Assembly: GCA_950295325.1 (NCBI GenBank)
Contig: OX485806.1
Span: forward strand, 13,516,001-13,580,000
Reading direction: 5' to 3'
Length of the DNA: 64,000 bases
Origin: Polytrichum commune
Lineage: Eukaryota; Streptophyta; Polytrichopsida; Polytrichales; Polytrichaceae
Numbering within the stretch: position 1 is the stretch's first letter; every line of letters begins with the position of its first letter. Below, one piece after another: positions 46,203 to 58,118 of this stretch. The translations under genes and the position numbers were made by a program. A model generated the notes under the pieces. It did not search any database. It was not told the DNA's origin and saw only the letters and a list, made by a program, of their open reading frames with translations.

Positions 46203-48119
46203 TTAGGTCAACACTCAAGCCTTGGAGCATTATTTGAGACCATGCACTTCAATGCTCATACATTATACCGGTTTTGGGCATTCTACCTTCCATGAATGGG
46301 GTCCATGCTTGAAGGACACAAAGGGTGGAAAAGTGTTTGCATGTCATTGTCACTTGCACGTCACATAGCTAGGTACCTATATAAGTAAAATGTCCCACTG
46401 GCAAGGGTTGGGAACTTGAAATGGCCCTTCCTCAAATGTTTCAAATACAAAAAAAAAATGTAAAGGAATAACCTGGATACCTAATGCAATTTGGTGAGTT
46501 GTATAATTGTCCTATGTTGATGGATTTTGTTTCTCAACACTTACCATTGACGTGCATTCAAAATTTGTCCCTACATATACCTGTCATTTCATGTGAAACT
46601 GCACATGAGTAGACTAATTTGGGATCATTGACTTAAATTTAGATGTTTCATTTGGTTTTAAATAATGAAAGCCGGTCTCTATGTAGGAATTGTTGCTTTC
46701 ACCCCCCCCCTCCCGAATAAATAAAAAATAAAAAATGATAGGTGTTTGTGAACATGTACCCTCTGTTGATGTACAATTAATGTTGACAAAATGTTTGTAC
46801 ATAGGAACCAATTAGGGTACATTAGTGATAAACCTTTCACCTGCAAGGTAGCCCAAAGAGTTAAGGTTTCTTTCCTTTGCTCAAATAACATGAAACAATT
46901 TGTAGCATATGTTTTCTAAAAGAATTTGGGAGCTTTCCATGATGTTTTTTTTAGAGGAAGTGTAAGACCCAACATCAATTTTTTTGGGGTTAGATTACAA
47001 AACAAAAGAGAGTAACATTGTTTAACTTCTTATGGGAGGGACCCACCAAATAAATATACAGTCATGAACACAAGAATAATGGGCTACCCTAGTTATTATT
47101 GGGGCTAAATACAGTAAACAATGGGGAGCAACTTTACTTGATCGTACTATGGTATTTTTCTTCTTTGAATAATAATGTTAGCTTGGATAACAATTATACT
47201 TTTGAGAGAAGGTCACAATCACACTCTCTTAGGAAGGTTATTACGGGGGCTTGAACATGAATGTATTATACATGTACATATACAAACTTATTTCATAATG
47301 CTGCTCTAAACCTTTCATACTTATTGGAGCTATTCATATAACAAGGATGAAATCATGGGTTTATTCCCAAACCTTGAGTTTATGAAGATTAACACAAAGT
47401 CACCTATGTTTCCTAATGCTTAAATTATCATACACAAAGAGTGGTGTCGGGCTATTACAAAAAACATTGTCCTACTAGGATGGATGGGCCAAGCTAGTCT
47501 TGTATAGGCCAATTCAAGATTCAGGTCAATGAGTCCCATGTGCAAACCTTATTGTAGGTCTTAAAATTCTCTCAAAGTTTAGGAGGTGGAAAGAAGAGGT
47601 CCCAAAAGTTTCACCCCCATAGAGAAGGTCATAGATTATAGCCCAAAGTCTTTTGGAAGGCACAAACCCTTAGTTTAAACCCAAATTCATGTTGCAATTT
47701 CCGTCATGCCGACCTTCAAGAGCCGTTGCAAACAAATTCTTTACAATCCATTCCAGCATTATCCATACTTGCCATGTGGGATTCCATGCAAATTTTTCAT
47801 CCATTGAAAATGTTATAGACTGTGATCCAAAACTGTCCTTATGTAAACCTAAAGTGAGGGCTCATGACACATTCAACCAAAGGATTCTTAAGAGCCATGG
47901 CCTAATGACTTTCGTGTAAACATGCCCATACTGCAACCATTATGAATTTTTGGGGAGGGATCACCTGGAAATTTGTAGCTCTCATTGGTACACGTGTACT
48001 TAAACCTAATAATTGTATTGCTAAGCCTAGGGTGGGCCCTTTTCAAGCCTAGAGAATCACTCAGGCCATCAAAAGCTAATCTAATCGTGGTTACATTGAC
48101 CTGTGGTTAACCTCAGGTT
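46203..48119. other. No gene or repeat recognised
   Basis: Spacer before the BTB gene, with a C-rich tract near 46698-46712 and otherwise unassigned AT-rich sequence. Open readings here have no recognisable family. Confidence 0.35.
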
Positions 48120-48200
48120 AAGGTTTACTGAGCCATATGCCCTCTTGGTCTTATATATCGTTGCGTTAATCGAACCAGAAAGCTCGTGTGGATCTTTCCT
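48120..48200 (+). promoter_or_regulatory. Possible core promoter of the BTB gene
   Basis: A ttatatat box at 48151-48158 is followed by a change from AT-rich to GC-richer, CT-rich leader-like sequence that continues to the coding start. Position and composition fit a TATA promoter with initiation near 48185. There is no transcript evidence, and the leader would be over 2 kb or contain an intron. Confidence 0.35.
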
Positions 48201-48828
48201 CCGCTTTAGCGATCGTACTATTTAGAATTCCAAACTCACATTCCTTCCATCGGATTAGGCACCGTTTTCTCCACACTTAGAGACAAATCTCACAGCGTAC
48301 GGTGCAGGGACGCAAAAGTTGTCCACTGTGGGGAAAAAGTGCTCCTTGGTAGTCCGCTCGTAAATAATTAGTTCTTCCCAGATTCCTGCAGATTTCCGTG
48401 GAATTGGTTAAGTACAGACTCGCCGAGATCCGAGTCAGTGAGCTGAGAGGCGAGAAGTTTGTTTTTAGTTACTCGAGCGGTATGGTGAAAAAATTGAGGA
48501 GATTTGAGCATTTGTGGTGGCAAGAAATTGGCTCTTGCGACGGTGTTCGCGGCCACGTGGTTGTTGCAAGGGACTCGGAGATTTTTAGTTGTGTGGATCG
48601 GTCACTGCGCGAAGTAAGAAATTCATACGGGGGTTGGATTTTGTTATGAAGTAAGTTATTTACCGTGCGCGGGGACCGGAATTTGTGGTTTCTTGACGCG
48701 GTTCCGCTAATTAGGGAGATGATCGTGTTAGGGAGACGTTTGTTGGATCTAAGACTAGGGAGAGTAAGTAATCTGTTCCACAGATCGATTGCTTGCACTG
48801 TGAGATGTTCATCCGTTGTCATCGACGG

Positions 48829-49607
48829 CGCGTAATCTCAGTTCTTGTGATTTGTCTCTCGTTCGGGATTGATGATTCTGGCCAACTCTTAGTAGGTCTT
48901 CCTCTCCCGGCCCGCCATTACGAAATCCTTCTAGGTTTTTGCACCGTCTAAGTTACTACTGTAGGTGGTGCTACCGCATTCCCATTCCGCGGGCGCTCTG
49001 AATCGTTGGAGCTTGACGATCTTGTTCTTGTTCTTGTTTCCTCCTTCGGTCGCTGAGATTGTTCTTCTTGTGAGTTCCATTCCCCCTGTTCCAAGAACAT
49101 TTCGTCGGATTCCTTTGCTTTCTGCTAAACGGAGACTTTTCGTTAATTGTAGTCGGTCCGAAATTTTCCACGATTGTCGGCTTCTTCTCTGCAAATCCAT
49201 TATTGTGTAGGTGGAGAGCTCTTTCTCCTGAACCGAGGGCGTGTAATCTCAGTTCTTGTGATTTCTCTCTCCTTCCGAATTGATGATTCTGGCCGACTCT
49301 AGGTCTTTTTCTCTCAGCCTGCCATTCCGAAATCCTTCTAGGTTTTTGCACCAGCTAAGTTAACTTACTGTAGGTGCTACTACCGCATAACCATTCAGAG
49401 GGGCGCTCCTGAATCGTGGAGCTTGATGTTCTTGTTATCTTCTTTGGTCGTTGAATTCGTCCTTCTTGTGAGTTTCCAATGTCGTTTGATTCCTTCGCTT
49501 TCTGCTGAACAGGGCCTTTCCTTGAATAGTGTCGGTCCGGATCCTCCACGTTTATCGGCTTCTTCCCTGCAAATCAATTAGTGTATAGTTGGAGAGCTCT
49601 TTCTCCT
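48829..49607. repeat. Tandem duplication (period about 410 bp) in BTB gene leader
   Basis: Unit 1 starts gcgcgtaatctcagttcttg at about 48828, and unit 2 starts gcgtgtaatctcagttcttg at 49239. Both then carry gatgattctggcc, cgaaatccttctaggttttt, actgtaggtg, gagcttga-g-tcttgtt, tccttt/cgctttctgct and ggagagctctttctcctgaa. Small insertions and substitutions separate them, so the duplication is not recent. It lies upstream of the BTB start in probable leader or leader-intron sequence. Confidence 0.8.
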
Positions 49608-50428
49608 GAATCCGGATTTAGATTCTTATCCGCTCGCGTCTAACGAGAAAATCTCTTTTACACGCTTCAGGTTCCTGGTTGTGTCGATGATTTGAGTGAC
49701 CGGTGTCTGCTACCTTGTCCTGTCCTGCCTTGTCAACCGAATTCTCACCTTTTCGTATCTCAGCCCTCCGCCTTCTTCACAATTTTTTACTTCTAGTCAA
49801 TGCACAACCAACATCAGTGTTGTTTGTAATTAATTCCTGTTTCTCTCGGGCATGCTCCTTCCCCTTCTCCTCCTTGATATTAATTTTCTGAGAACTTCTT
49901 TGCCCCATTTCCTGGCCCTTGCACCATAAATCATTGATTCTGCTCTGTCTGGCTGATAACAAGGTTTTCTCGTACTTCGGGAGCAATCAGTCCGTTTGTT
50001 CGATAGCTAATTCTTGAGGAAGGAATCTGCTGGGTCTGTTTGCCGATTTGAAGAATCTTGATTTGATGATGCTTGACATTATTGCTGAAGAACTACGGAA
50101 TCTGGTCTTGTGCTGCCTACCTCTTACCCTCCACAGTGATTTGGTAGGCATGTGAACTCGGCGAGTTGTAAATCGAGGTGTTGGTAGATTTGGCCATTAT
50201 TGTGAACATTATTTCTGGAGGCGTCTGCAGCTGCCTTCCTCTGTTCCAGAACCTATCTCTCTGTCACTGGAGCTGCCGAGATGGGATAGCTCTTGAAATT
50301 TGAAATTGGAATAGGTGCCGGATTATTTACAGCAATGAAGAGCAAATAAAAAACCAAGGATCTAAAGCAGGTTTTCTGAAGCAGACATCCACGGAGCATA
50401 GAGTTTCGAGGAGCATAGCAGGATTCTC

Positions 50429-52990
50429 ATGGCACACGATAGGGTTAAATTGAATGTAGGGGGCAAGTACTTTGTGACTTCGCGAACGACCCTTGCAAAT
50501 GCTGGGAGGGGATCTATGTTAGCAGCTGTAATTGATGAGAATTGGCAGCTCGTGCCCGACGTGGTGTCAACTGAGCTCTTTATAGACAGAAATCCGGCAT
50601 ACTTTTCAGTTCTTTTGGATCTTCTGCGGACCGGTGAACTTCATATACCTCCAGGTAAGATTAATTTGTCGAAGAAGGCTTCCTGTAACAGTTTTTATTG
50701 ATTGGATAATAGAACGGTTGATTGCTGCTGATATGCTTGCTCTTTCTAGCAGTGCAACTGACGGATGCAGGGTTTGGTGCAGCTTGTCATTCTTTGTTCC
50801 ATGTGACATTTCTTCATTTCATCATGCCAATTTGAAGCGGATTTTAGTTTGACACACCTCCATTCTTAGGTCACAATTTGTTTCAACATGTTAAATCATT
50901 GTAGGATGTCACAGAAACCTCACTTTAAGTGTGATCTACCAGGTATGTCGGAGAAACCTCTATACCGAGAAGCAGAGTACTATGGCATACTGGATCATGT
51001 AAAGGCAGCCCGGAAAGGTCCTTTGAATGGAAACCGTCTTGATTGCATTGCATCTATAAGTGGGCGAGCAACTGGAGATGGAACTGCCATTCGAGCATCC
51101 CCAGATGGTGGATGCTGTGTTGCCCATGGGAGCATGGTACATGTTTATGATTGGTTAATGGAGGAACAAGTACCTCTCACGTTGGACTATGTAAATGTGA
51201 ACGACGTAGGGTTTCTCAGTCCAAACCGTGTTGTAATATGCACTTGTGAGCGAGGAGACCGTGCTGGTGGAATGGCATCATTCAACATCAAGACTGGAAA
51301 AATTGAACATAAGTTTCAGGTACAGCAGATGTATATCCTTGCTCGATACAGCATAGGCTGCTCTTTGGTTGTGCTACAATTTGTGATTGTTGCAGCCATA
51401 AGTCCTTCTCTATGGTGCTTCGGAATGGTATTATTGTTTTGAATTCTGTAGTATGCTAACAGCTGTGTTACGAGTAGTGAAACAGGTCTCTATTGCTGTT
51501 GTTACATTCTTAAGTTAGTTTTACATGTCCTGTATCTTATTTTTCAGATCTTTATACCTCACTTGCTTATTGTGCATCATTCTCTTTAGAGTTTTAAAAC
51601 AACTGCCTCGACCTTGGGCCCAAGAATTTCTTTTCTGGGCATCATGTAGCATTCTCTTAGGACTAGTATCTATCCCTTGTGTACAATCTTCATGTTTCTG
51701 AACAGACTAAACTTCTGGGCAGTACAAAATATCTAACACTGATGCCTTTAGCAGAGGTTTCTTCGTAAGCTGCTGGTATGCCATATATTACTTCATGTTG
51801 ACAGTGATTCTTTGCTTCTTGAAGGTTGTCCACGATGGAGAGTCAAAGAATTTCACAGCAGGGGCGCTCGCAAGCAGCGATAAACATGTGTATGCTAGCT
51901 GTAGAGGTAGGAGTTATGAATATGGCATTGGAACGTGGGATCAAAATACAGGGCAACAAGCCAACTTTCTCTATGAGGGTCCTGGGCGACCATTAGGTGA
52001 TGCATGCAAACTTCAGTGGCTACCTCGTACAAATCTTCTGCTTGTGGCCAACCTATTTCCCAGCAGCGACCACAGTTTCATAAGCCTTCTAGATTTTCGA
52101 ACGAAAGGAAAGGTAAATCCATGCTCATATTGCAGTTATTCTCTTTAGACCACATGTTTTAATTTTAGGCAACTGAATAGTGAGTAGAACCAGTCGAGCA
52201 TTGGGTGGCCACGAGGCAGGTTCATCCAATGGCCATTATCTAACGTGTGAATGGTAGAAAGCACATATGATTTTATACACATCATTGATAAACTTTGGAT
52301 ACAATCTGTTGGACTATATGACATTTCCCTGAATGAGGTGGATTTGAAAGAATGTGTGGTTCACCCTAAAATTCTTCTGTGGAGGGCATGATCTCTTGCT
52401 GATGGAAAGGGCATGTATAGGTCTGCACAACAGTCAGACTCTGGAGTTATTTTTCGTTTCAATTTAAAAGTTTTTATAAATAATTTTTAGGATTGAGCTG
52501 TGCATACTGAATATTTGTTGTTTTTCGAATTTTATAGGTGTGGTCATGGACAGATGCAGCCCAACGAGTTGTGGGCGACGAGAAAATCGTAATGGATGCA
52601 GTGGCAATGGAAGAGTGCTCTACAGTGTGTGTTGTCAACCAATTTGACTATCTTGGGTTTATAGACATGAGAGCCAGCAACCAAGGTGTAAGGTGGAGTC
52701 ACAAATACCAACCCAGCAAGATCTGTGAGTCGGAGGAACGATGCTACTCAAAGCTCGCCTGTAGTGGCTCCCAGCTCTTCTCCAGCAAAAATGACAGCGT
52801 GTATGTCTTCTGTAGTCCTGACTGGGATGCTGCCCGGGGCGTTCAAACTGCGAGGTTACGGCAAAAAGAGGGTGGTGCCATCAGTGATATCTCAGTGGGT
52901 GGGGACCGCCTTTTCGTGCTTCACAATGAGGAGGATGTGTTTGATGTATGGGAAACCCCAGGGCCCTCAAACATCATAGAGAATTACTAG
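50429..52990 (+). CDS. BTB/POZ domain protein with WD40/YVTN-like propeller (plant KCTD-like)
   Basis: Likely substrate adaptor of Cullin-3 ubiquitin ligases, as proposed for plant BTB proteins. Four exons join with GT/AG sites in one frame: 50429-50654, 50943-51319, 51825-52112, 52538-52990, giving 447 residues. The N-terminal T1-type BTB domain (residues about 5-76) has VKLNVGGKYF, TTLANAGR, FIDRNPAYFSVLLDLLRTGE; it ends across intron 1, and exon 2 resumes with MSEKPLYREAEYYGILDHV. The rest matches the Arabidopsis At2g24240/At4g30940 type as I remember it: GDGTAIRASPDGGCCVAHGS, YDWLMEEQVPLTLDYVNVND, YASCRGRSYEYGIGTWDQ, KLQWLPRTNLLLVANLFPSS, FISLLDFR, VWSWTDAAQ, CVVNQFDYLGFIDMR and the C-terminal GGDRLFVLHNEEDVFDVWET. 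Length fits the family (about 440). The ATG at 50429 has a good context (ctcATGG) and is the first of the BTB domain. A long leader with a tandem duplication precedes it. Confidence 0.93.
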
Positions 52991-54474
52991 TTCATCACTG
53001 GGGCCAGATGCAGGGATCCCAAGTTTCAGATATATATTTATTGTCCAGTAAATTGGAAATGGGGTTGTTGTGTAAAGGGCATTGGATATTTGGACAGCCA
53101 ACAGCAACACTTGCCTTCAGCAGGTTGTCCGACATTGGGGGACTTCAGCATTTGGGGATTTTTTATTCAGATTGTCAGGCACATTCTTGGGCTTTTGCGT
53201 ACAGATTGCATCACGCTTTTCATCTGCCAACAATGATTCGGGAGAATGAGGGCAATACAAAATCTCTCCCTTTTTGAAAGGTCGCGATTGCCTGCTGCCT
53301 CCGAAAACAAGAAAGGAGTACAGCTCTAGCAAGGGGCTTCTCAAGTTGGAGTTTGGAGTTGGGCGTTTCAGTAAGCGTTCATATCAAGCATGGTTAATTA
53401 TTATGCCTGCTAATCCTTGGAGATTTTGATGTTATAGCTGTTCAAATCTCATGCATCTATCTCCTGGAAACAAGTTTTGCAGATGTAGCAGTTAGTCTTT
53501 AGAAGATGCTCCCCTCTCTACGTTATATTAGGGAATCAATTTCCACATACACCTGTTTACGTCACGTCTCTGAGATTTCAATCCTCTCAAATGGAGGTTT
53601 GGGACTTTGTTAGTTCTAGGAATATGTACTCCAGTTTCCTCGCAGCTTGCAATCTTTGAACCTCAAGGGGTGTGAAGAAGACATAATATGTGTCTCTCCC
53701 TTCACGGAGGTCATTATATCGTGGTGTCATGAACACCACCGGAGCTTCAACCAAACTCCTGATTGTGAATCCTACTTCTGTCGGTCATGGAAGTAGGTAC
53801 TTCAGTTCCACCATTCAATACATATCTTGAAATTTACATTCTTGAGCAACACTTCAAGAACTGTGTAGGTAGTCTGAGCAGTTGGGTTGCAATTGCGAGG
53901 ATGAATACATCCTTGCAAGTCACTTCACTTTGAGTTCAGTTTCAGAGCTCGAGGTTGTGACGGTGTTGCATGGTGAATAAGCAGCAGAATCGAGTCCTCA
54001 TGAGGTGAGTGCACCTGTTATAGACCCTTTCTGGATTTCAGCATATGTAGAGGTTTGATTACAATCAAAGTCACATGAGCATATTACGAAATCCAAATGA
54101 GGAACGCAAGACTTGAGCATGCTAGATTTGGCGTTGAGTATCCAGATGTTGTGAATATCTTGTGATTTCTTGAAGTGAAACTCATAGTTGACCTAAAAAT
54201 GGTTTTTTTATTTTTTTATTTTCTCCAAGGAGAGGTTTTTTTATTTACATAATCTGTGGACAAAGAGATTGTTTGGTTATAAATGGGAGGGACCATGCCG
54301 GCATATCTTATAAAGCCTATATAGCTGATGGTAGCAGGAAAATTTACTGTCAGAACAACCGTACTTGGTGAACCGATGAGCTTGTAGACACAAAGTCTCT
54401 TGGATGTTGCACAATTAAATGCATTGTAAAAGTATTGTGTAGCTCATACATATGCCATTACAAAGTTCCAAGTC
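52991..54474. other. 3' flank of BTB gene; no further gene
   Basis: Contains the 3' untranslated part of the BTB transcript, whose end I cannot place. No recognisable protein, inverted-end element or RNA gene. Confidence 0.35.
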
Positions 54475-54770
54475 TGCAACGCATGTAGGAACGGAATATG
54501 ATTGTTTCTGTAAGCACTTACGAACCCAGACTTTTGCAACAGAGTTTAGTTGCCATTGAAATATATGAAGCCCAGAATGACAATTTGGTAGATAATATAT
54601 CGGAAGTGTTGCATAAATTTAGTTTGCAATGCATTTGAGAATAGAGTACGATTGATTCTGGAAGCATGCATGATCTCACTTTTGCAACAGAATTCTGGTC
54701 GCCATTGGACCATGTCAAGGCCAAAGTAGCGATTTGATGTACACATAAAATAAACTGAGAGCGTTGCAAA
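54475..54770. repeat. Tandem duplication (period 148 bp)
   Basis: Two diverged units with tttgcaacaga at 54533 and 54681. The words gaac/gagaatag-gta-gattg, tctg-aagca, cgccattg(a/g)a and atttgatgta/atttggtaga occur in the same order in both. Confidence 0.6.
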
Positions 54771-56389
54771 AACGTCTGAGTTCTGCACTTGCTACGTTGG
54801 TATGTATTGAGGTGTAGTAGAGATGGAAAGGCTGGATGCCAAGAGGCAAAGATGTATCTGGAGACAAGGAAAATGGAGGGTATGATTAAAAAAGGATTTC
54901 ATGGTCTCACATTTCTTTGAGGTCCATATGCGTGTGCAGCCTTCAATACACATTTTCTCACAAATGTTTCTCTTCCTTTGCGCTTCTGCTTAGTGTTGCA
55001 AATGAGGCATACTCAATGTATCGATTCCCACATTGGCGATGTTTAATAAATTCACACGTACTACAAGCGTTAGCTTCACCAACATCAAGCATTCTGTGAC
55101 CAGAAGATGGCACATGGTAACAGGCATGTAAGGTTGCCTTCACCGGAAGCAGAGTAGGTCCGCCGTCTCTCTACACTCACCCTTGACGTTCACAGTGCAA
55201 ATCGTACTGACAGAAATTGCCTTACTCGGACACGTTTCACATAGCCCAAGACAACTTGTAAATTGAAGAGGCCTCATCTGAAACCAGATTAGGTTTGTCA
55301 GTGATCAGCGGTCCAAACTCTGCAATAGTGGTATGAAATTAACCGTCTTTCATGGACAAACATGAACATGAATGTTTTCCCGATTAATGAGATTGAGAAG
55401 CTTGGAAGTTCTGAGAATCCTCGGACAATGAAGTTGATGAAGATCTACCCAACCAATCCTAATTGGCACAGAATGAATGTTAGCCGAGTCTGACTTGTAT
55501 TACTTGGGAGCTCCCTCGCTGGACCGTATCTCTGCACGTACATCAGAACCATATGAGAAACTGTCGTTACATCAAGAGAACATTTTGTAAGTCAAAGTAA
55601 GCCAAGAACACGCACGGCAATTTTGAACTGACGCTGACAGAGCGAAATGAAATTTGGCACGTAATGACAACTTTAAACCAAACCGTCGAACATAGACAGG
55701 TACAGTTCTTTCAAGCAATCGTTCCTGGAAAGTTATCTCGCAATGGTGGATTGATTGTGTCCAACTGTGACGCGGGGTCGGTGGATCAATGGTTGTATCC
55801 TGAATACCGCTTTATATAAGCTACAGAGGAGATTTGAAATTGAACACGTTCCTCTTATTTGAGTGAAAACAAGAAATCCATCCTCCGCAGACCTAATGGA
55901 CGATTGTTGACATTATAAGTCATGAGGGTACTGTAACTTTGGAGCCTATCTGCAAGAGAGATTGTACGATTGGTGACATATAATTACATAGCACGATCAT
56001 CGCATCATAGTTACAGAGTATATAAACCATTCCCCCACTACAACACGGGGCCACCGTCTCTACAATTTAGTGCCAAGAACGAGGCAAAGAACTCATCGCC
56101 ATGGAACTTTTGAGATTTCTTCATACTAAGGTTCATTCTGAAGCCAAGCAGATTGACACCTTAGACATTCAGTACAATGCCTATAAACATGTACATCAAC
56201 AAGGCAGCATCCATCTTATAAGCTATATTGACTTGCAGGAATACTTTCCGACAAAAAGTCTTGTTCAATTTGCATAAGAGAAATTGACCGCACCCTGGCA
56301 CATAAAACGGCATCGACCTTCATTGCTAAGAACGAATTACAAAACTACCAACGGCACCGTGTGACTACAACTAGAGCCACTCTCGCCAA
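54771..56389. other. No gene recognised
   Basis: Spacer between the BTB and epsilon-subunit genes, with no supported coding sequence or RNA gene. Confidence 0.35.
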
Positions 56390-56838
56390 TGTTTGCTTCC
56401 GAACCTGGTCTTTGAGTGGTACCGCGGAAGTTTTCAATTGCACCTGCGAGTGCAAGATCTCTTGATTGCATCTCGCTAATTACATAATCGAGAAAACTCA
56501 AAAGTGAGAAGAGAAAAAAAAAACAAAAAAAAACACGGAGATCGTGTTCTCACAGACCGCCTCTCTGTTGCACGCCATCAGTTCACAGTGATTTCTTGTG
56601 ATGCACTGCTTCCCCGGGTTAGCTTACGATATACGGAAGTTCTCAGTTGCACTGCGAGAGCAACAGCTCTCGATTTCATCTCGCTTATTGTATAATCAAG
56701 AAAGTTAGTAAGTGAGGAAAAAATGAACAGAAAGAAAGGAAGGAAGAAGCTCATGTGGCCGCAGACCGCCTTTCTGTTGCACGCCATCCGTCCACGGTGC
56801 GACCTTAAAATGCACTTGCTCCCGGCTTAAGCTCTGCG
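56390..56838. repeat. Tandem copies (period 209 bp) of the 3' part of the epsilon gene
   Basis: cagaccgcc-tctgttgcacgcc occurs at 56553 and 56762, gaagtt(t/c)tca at 56427 and 56636, and the ctcgc(t/-)aattacataatc / ctcgcttattgtataatc block in both. A third partial start (gctcccggcttaagctct, 56815) lies in the coding exon itself and matches gcttccccgggttagctt at 56609 and gcttccgaacctggtcttt at about 56395. The copies at lower coordinates are downstream of the gene and no longer code. Confidence 0.7.
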
Positions 56839-56950
56839 TCTTGAACGGCTCTTTCTGGCACTTGCGCACAAAGACGGCGCATCTGTTTGCGTAGCCGAGG
56901 TATGTCATCCCCGCCGCCCGCCAGAATGGCTGCGCCCCCGCTGCCGACAT
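56705..56950 (-). CDS. ATP15: Mitochondrial F1F0-ATP synthase subunit epsilon
   Basis: Small central-stalk subunit of the mitochondrial F1 ATPase (epsilon, yeast ATP15; not the chloroplast atpE type), which sits with gamma and delta at the foot of the rotor. The single-frame product is 81 residues. PFWRAAGMTY at residues 8-17, CAVFVRKCQKEPFKTQ at 24-39, SLSREQVHF at 40-48 and a W-x-DG (53-56) match the plant subunit, which is about 70 residues (Arabidopsis At1g51650, from memory). There is no cleavable presequence, as usual for this protein. The start at 56950 is the only Met giving the family N-terminus. The last 25 residues (from VQQKGG to FFLTY) do not resemble the usual acidic end (SDTPEE-like), so either the tail is lineage-specific or a downstream exon was missed. 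The 3' part is present in degenerate tandem copies just beyond the gene. Confidence 0.88.
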   Translation of the reverse strand: MSAAGAQPFWRAAGMTYLGYANRCAVFVRKCQKEPFKTQSLSREQVHFKVAPWTDGVQQKGGLRPHELLPSFLSVHFFLTY

Positions 56951-57029
56951 GGTGTAATTTCTCTCCCTCCGTCGCTCTCATACTCTTGCGCGCCGCTCCA
57001 ACTACTTACCCCCGCTTGCACACAGACGG

Positions 57030-57358
57030 CGCAATCAACGTGCTCAATTCCTCCAGGGGGAAACCGGAAAGACTGCTGCAAACGTGCATAACATCAAATT
57101 ACTTGGCCGATCGAGCACAGAATAAAACCTGGTGATCAGTCGGTCCCTGTAATTTCTTGATTCTTTTTCTTACAGAGCACAAAGAAATGAAGGTTAGAAC
57201 CTGCTTCAACTCCTCCAAAGGGAAATCGGAAAGACTGCTACAAACTTGCATAGAATCAAACTGACTCAGCCGATCGAGCACAGAAGAAAACCTGGTGATC
57301 TGTCGGTCCCTGTAACTTCTTGATTCTTTTTCCTACAGAGCACAAAGGAATCAAGGTC
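57030..57358. repeat. Tandem duplication (period 163 bp) upstream of the epsilon gene
   Basis: Two close units share cctcca--gggaaa-cgga, aagactgct-caaac-tgca, ccgatcgagcacagaa, aaaacctggtgatc and gtcggtccctgtaa-ttct. They lie in the probable leader or promoter of the epsilon gene, which reads leftward from 56950. Confidence 0.8.
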
Positions 57359-57736
57359 CGAGCATGCTTCAAACTTTACAACCTCCTTGTTGTCACAAGA
57401 CACATCAATCGACTCATACTACTGCTTCCGAAACCACAGCCTTAGCCGACCGCTTAACCGTTACGTACAGACGGACCTTACATATGAATCATACCTGTGA
57501 GTGCCTGCGTAGGAGAAATGTGATCGTTGGATCCTCAATCGGACGGCAGAGATTTACCACCGATTCCTGGTGCTCGGTCGGCTCAGGTTTCTATATGGGA
57601 GGAGGTGGCTGAAGAGGACGTTCGCGCAACAGAAGGTTTAGCTGAACTACACTAAACTAAACACTACACTAAACACTCCACTAAACACTGATGTTATTGT
57701 GGCCCTTTTATTTTGCCCCAACTGCTTTTATTAATT
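57359..57736. other. Upstream flank of the epsilon gene; no gene
   Basis: Contains short repeats of actaaacact near 57646-57690, just before the next MITE. No coding sequence recognised. Confidence 0.35.
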
Positions 57737-58118
57737 ACACTGAATACTCCTATTATTGTGGGCCACACCGAATCATTGTGTGCCCATGCTAATTCTCATA
57801 ATGAGAATCAATGTGGACTGCATTAATTTTCAACCCTTTGGAGCTAATTTTTTTAGTAGAAAATTTTGCAAGGACCACATTAATTGTTTTTTTCGAAAAA
57901 TTAACGTGGGTAATTTTATTTTTTTGTGCTACTTTTGAATCGTGGTGGTTTTTTTTTTTTTTTTTTAAATTTTTTATTGTAAGATGTTGGTTGAAAGTCT
58001 TAAGGAAGAATGAGGTGAAGCTTAAGGGTCTTAGACCGTTGTTAATTCCACTCCCACTAGAGATTTTAGAGTGGCCTATGCTAATTTTCTACCCACAGTA
58101 TGAGGACTATTTGGTGTA
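57737..58118. mobile_element. TA-flanked MITE, copy 2 of the 'AAATAGTCC' family
   Basis: Starts CACTGAATACTCC after TA and ends ggactatttggtg before TA. The interior is the inverse of 13602-13935. It contains a long T run (about 57951-57966). It lies about 0.8 kb upstream of the epsilon start. Confidence 0.65.

Noticed and set aside
48398-48649. Short plus-strand reading upstream of the BTB gene as a separate protein
   Set aside because: It lies in probable leader sequence and no homologue is recalled; an upstream ORF effect cannot be shown.
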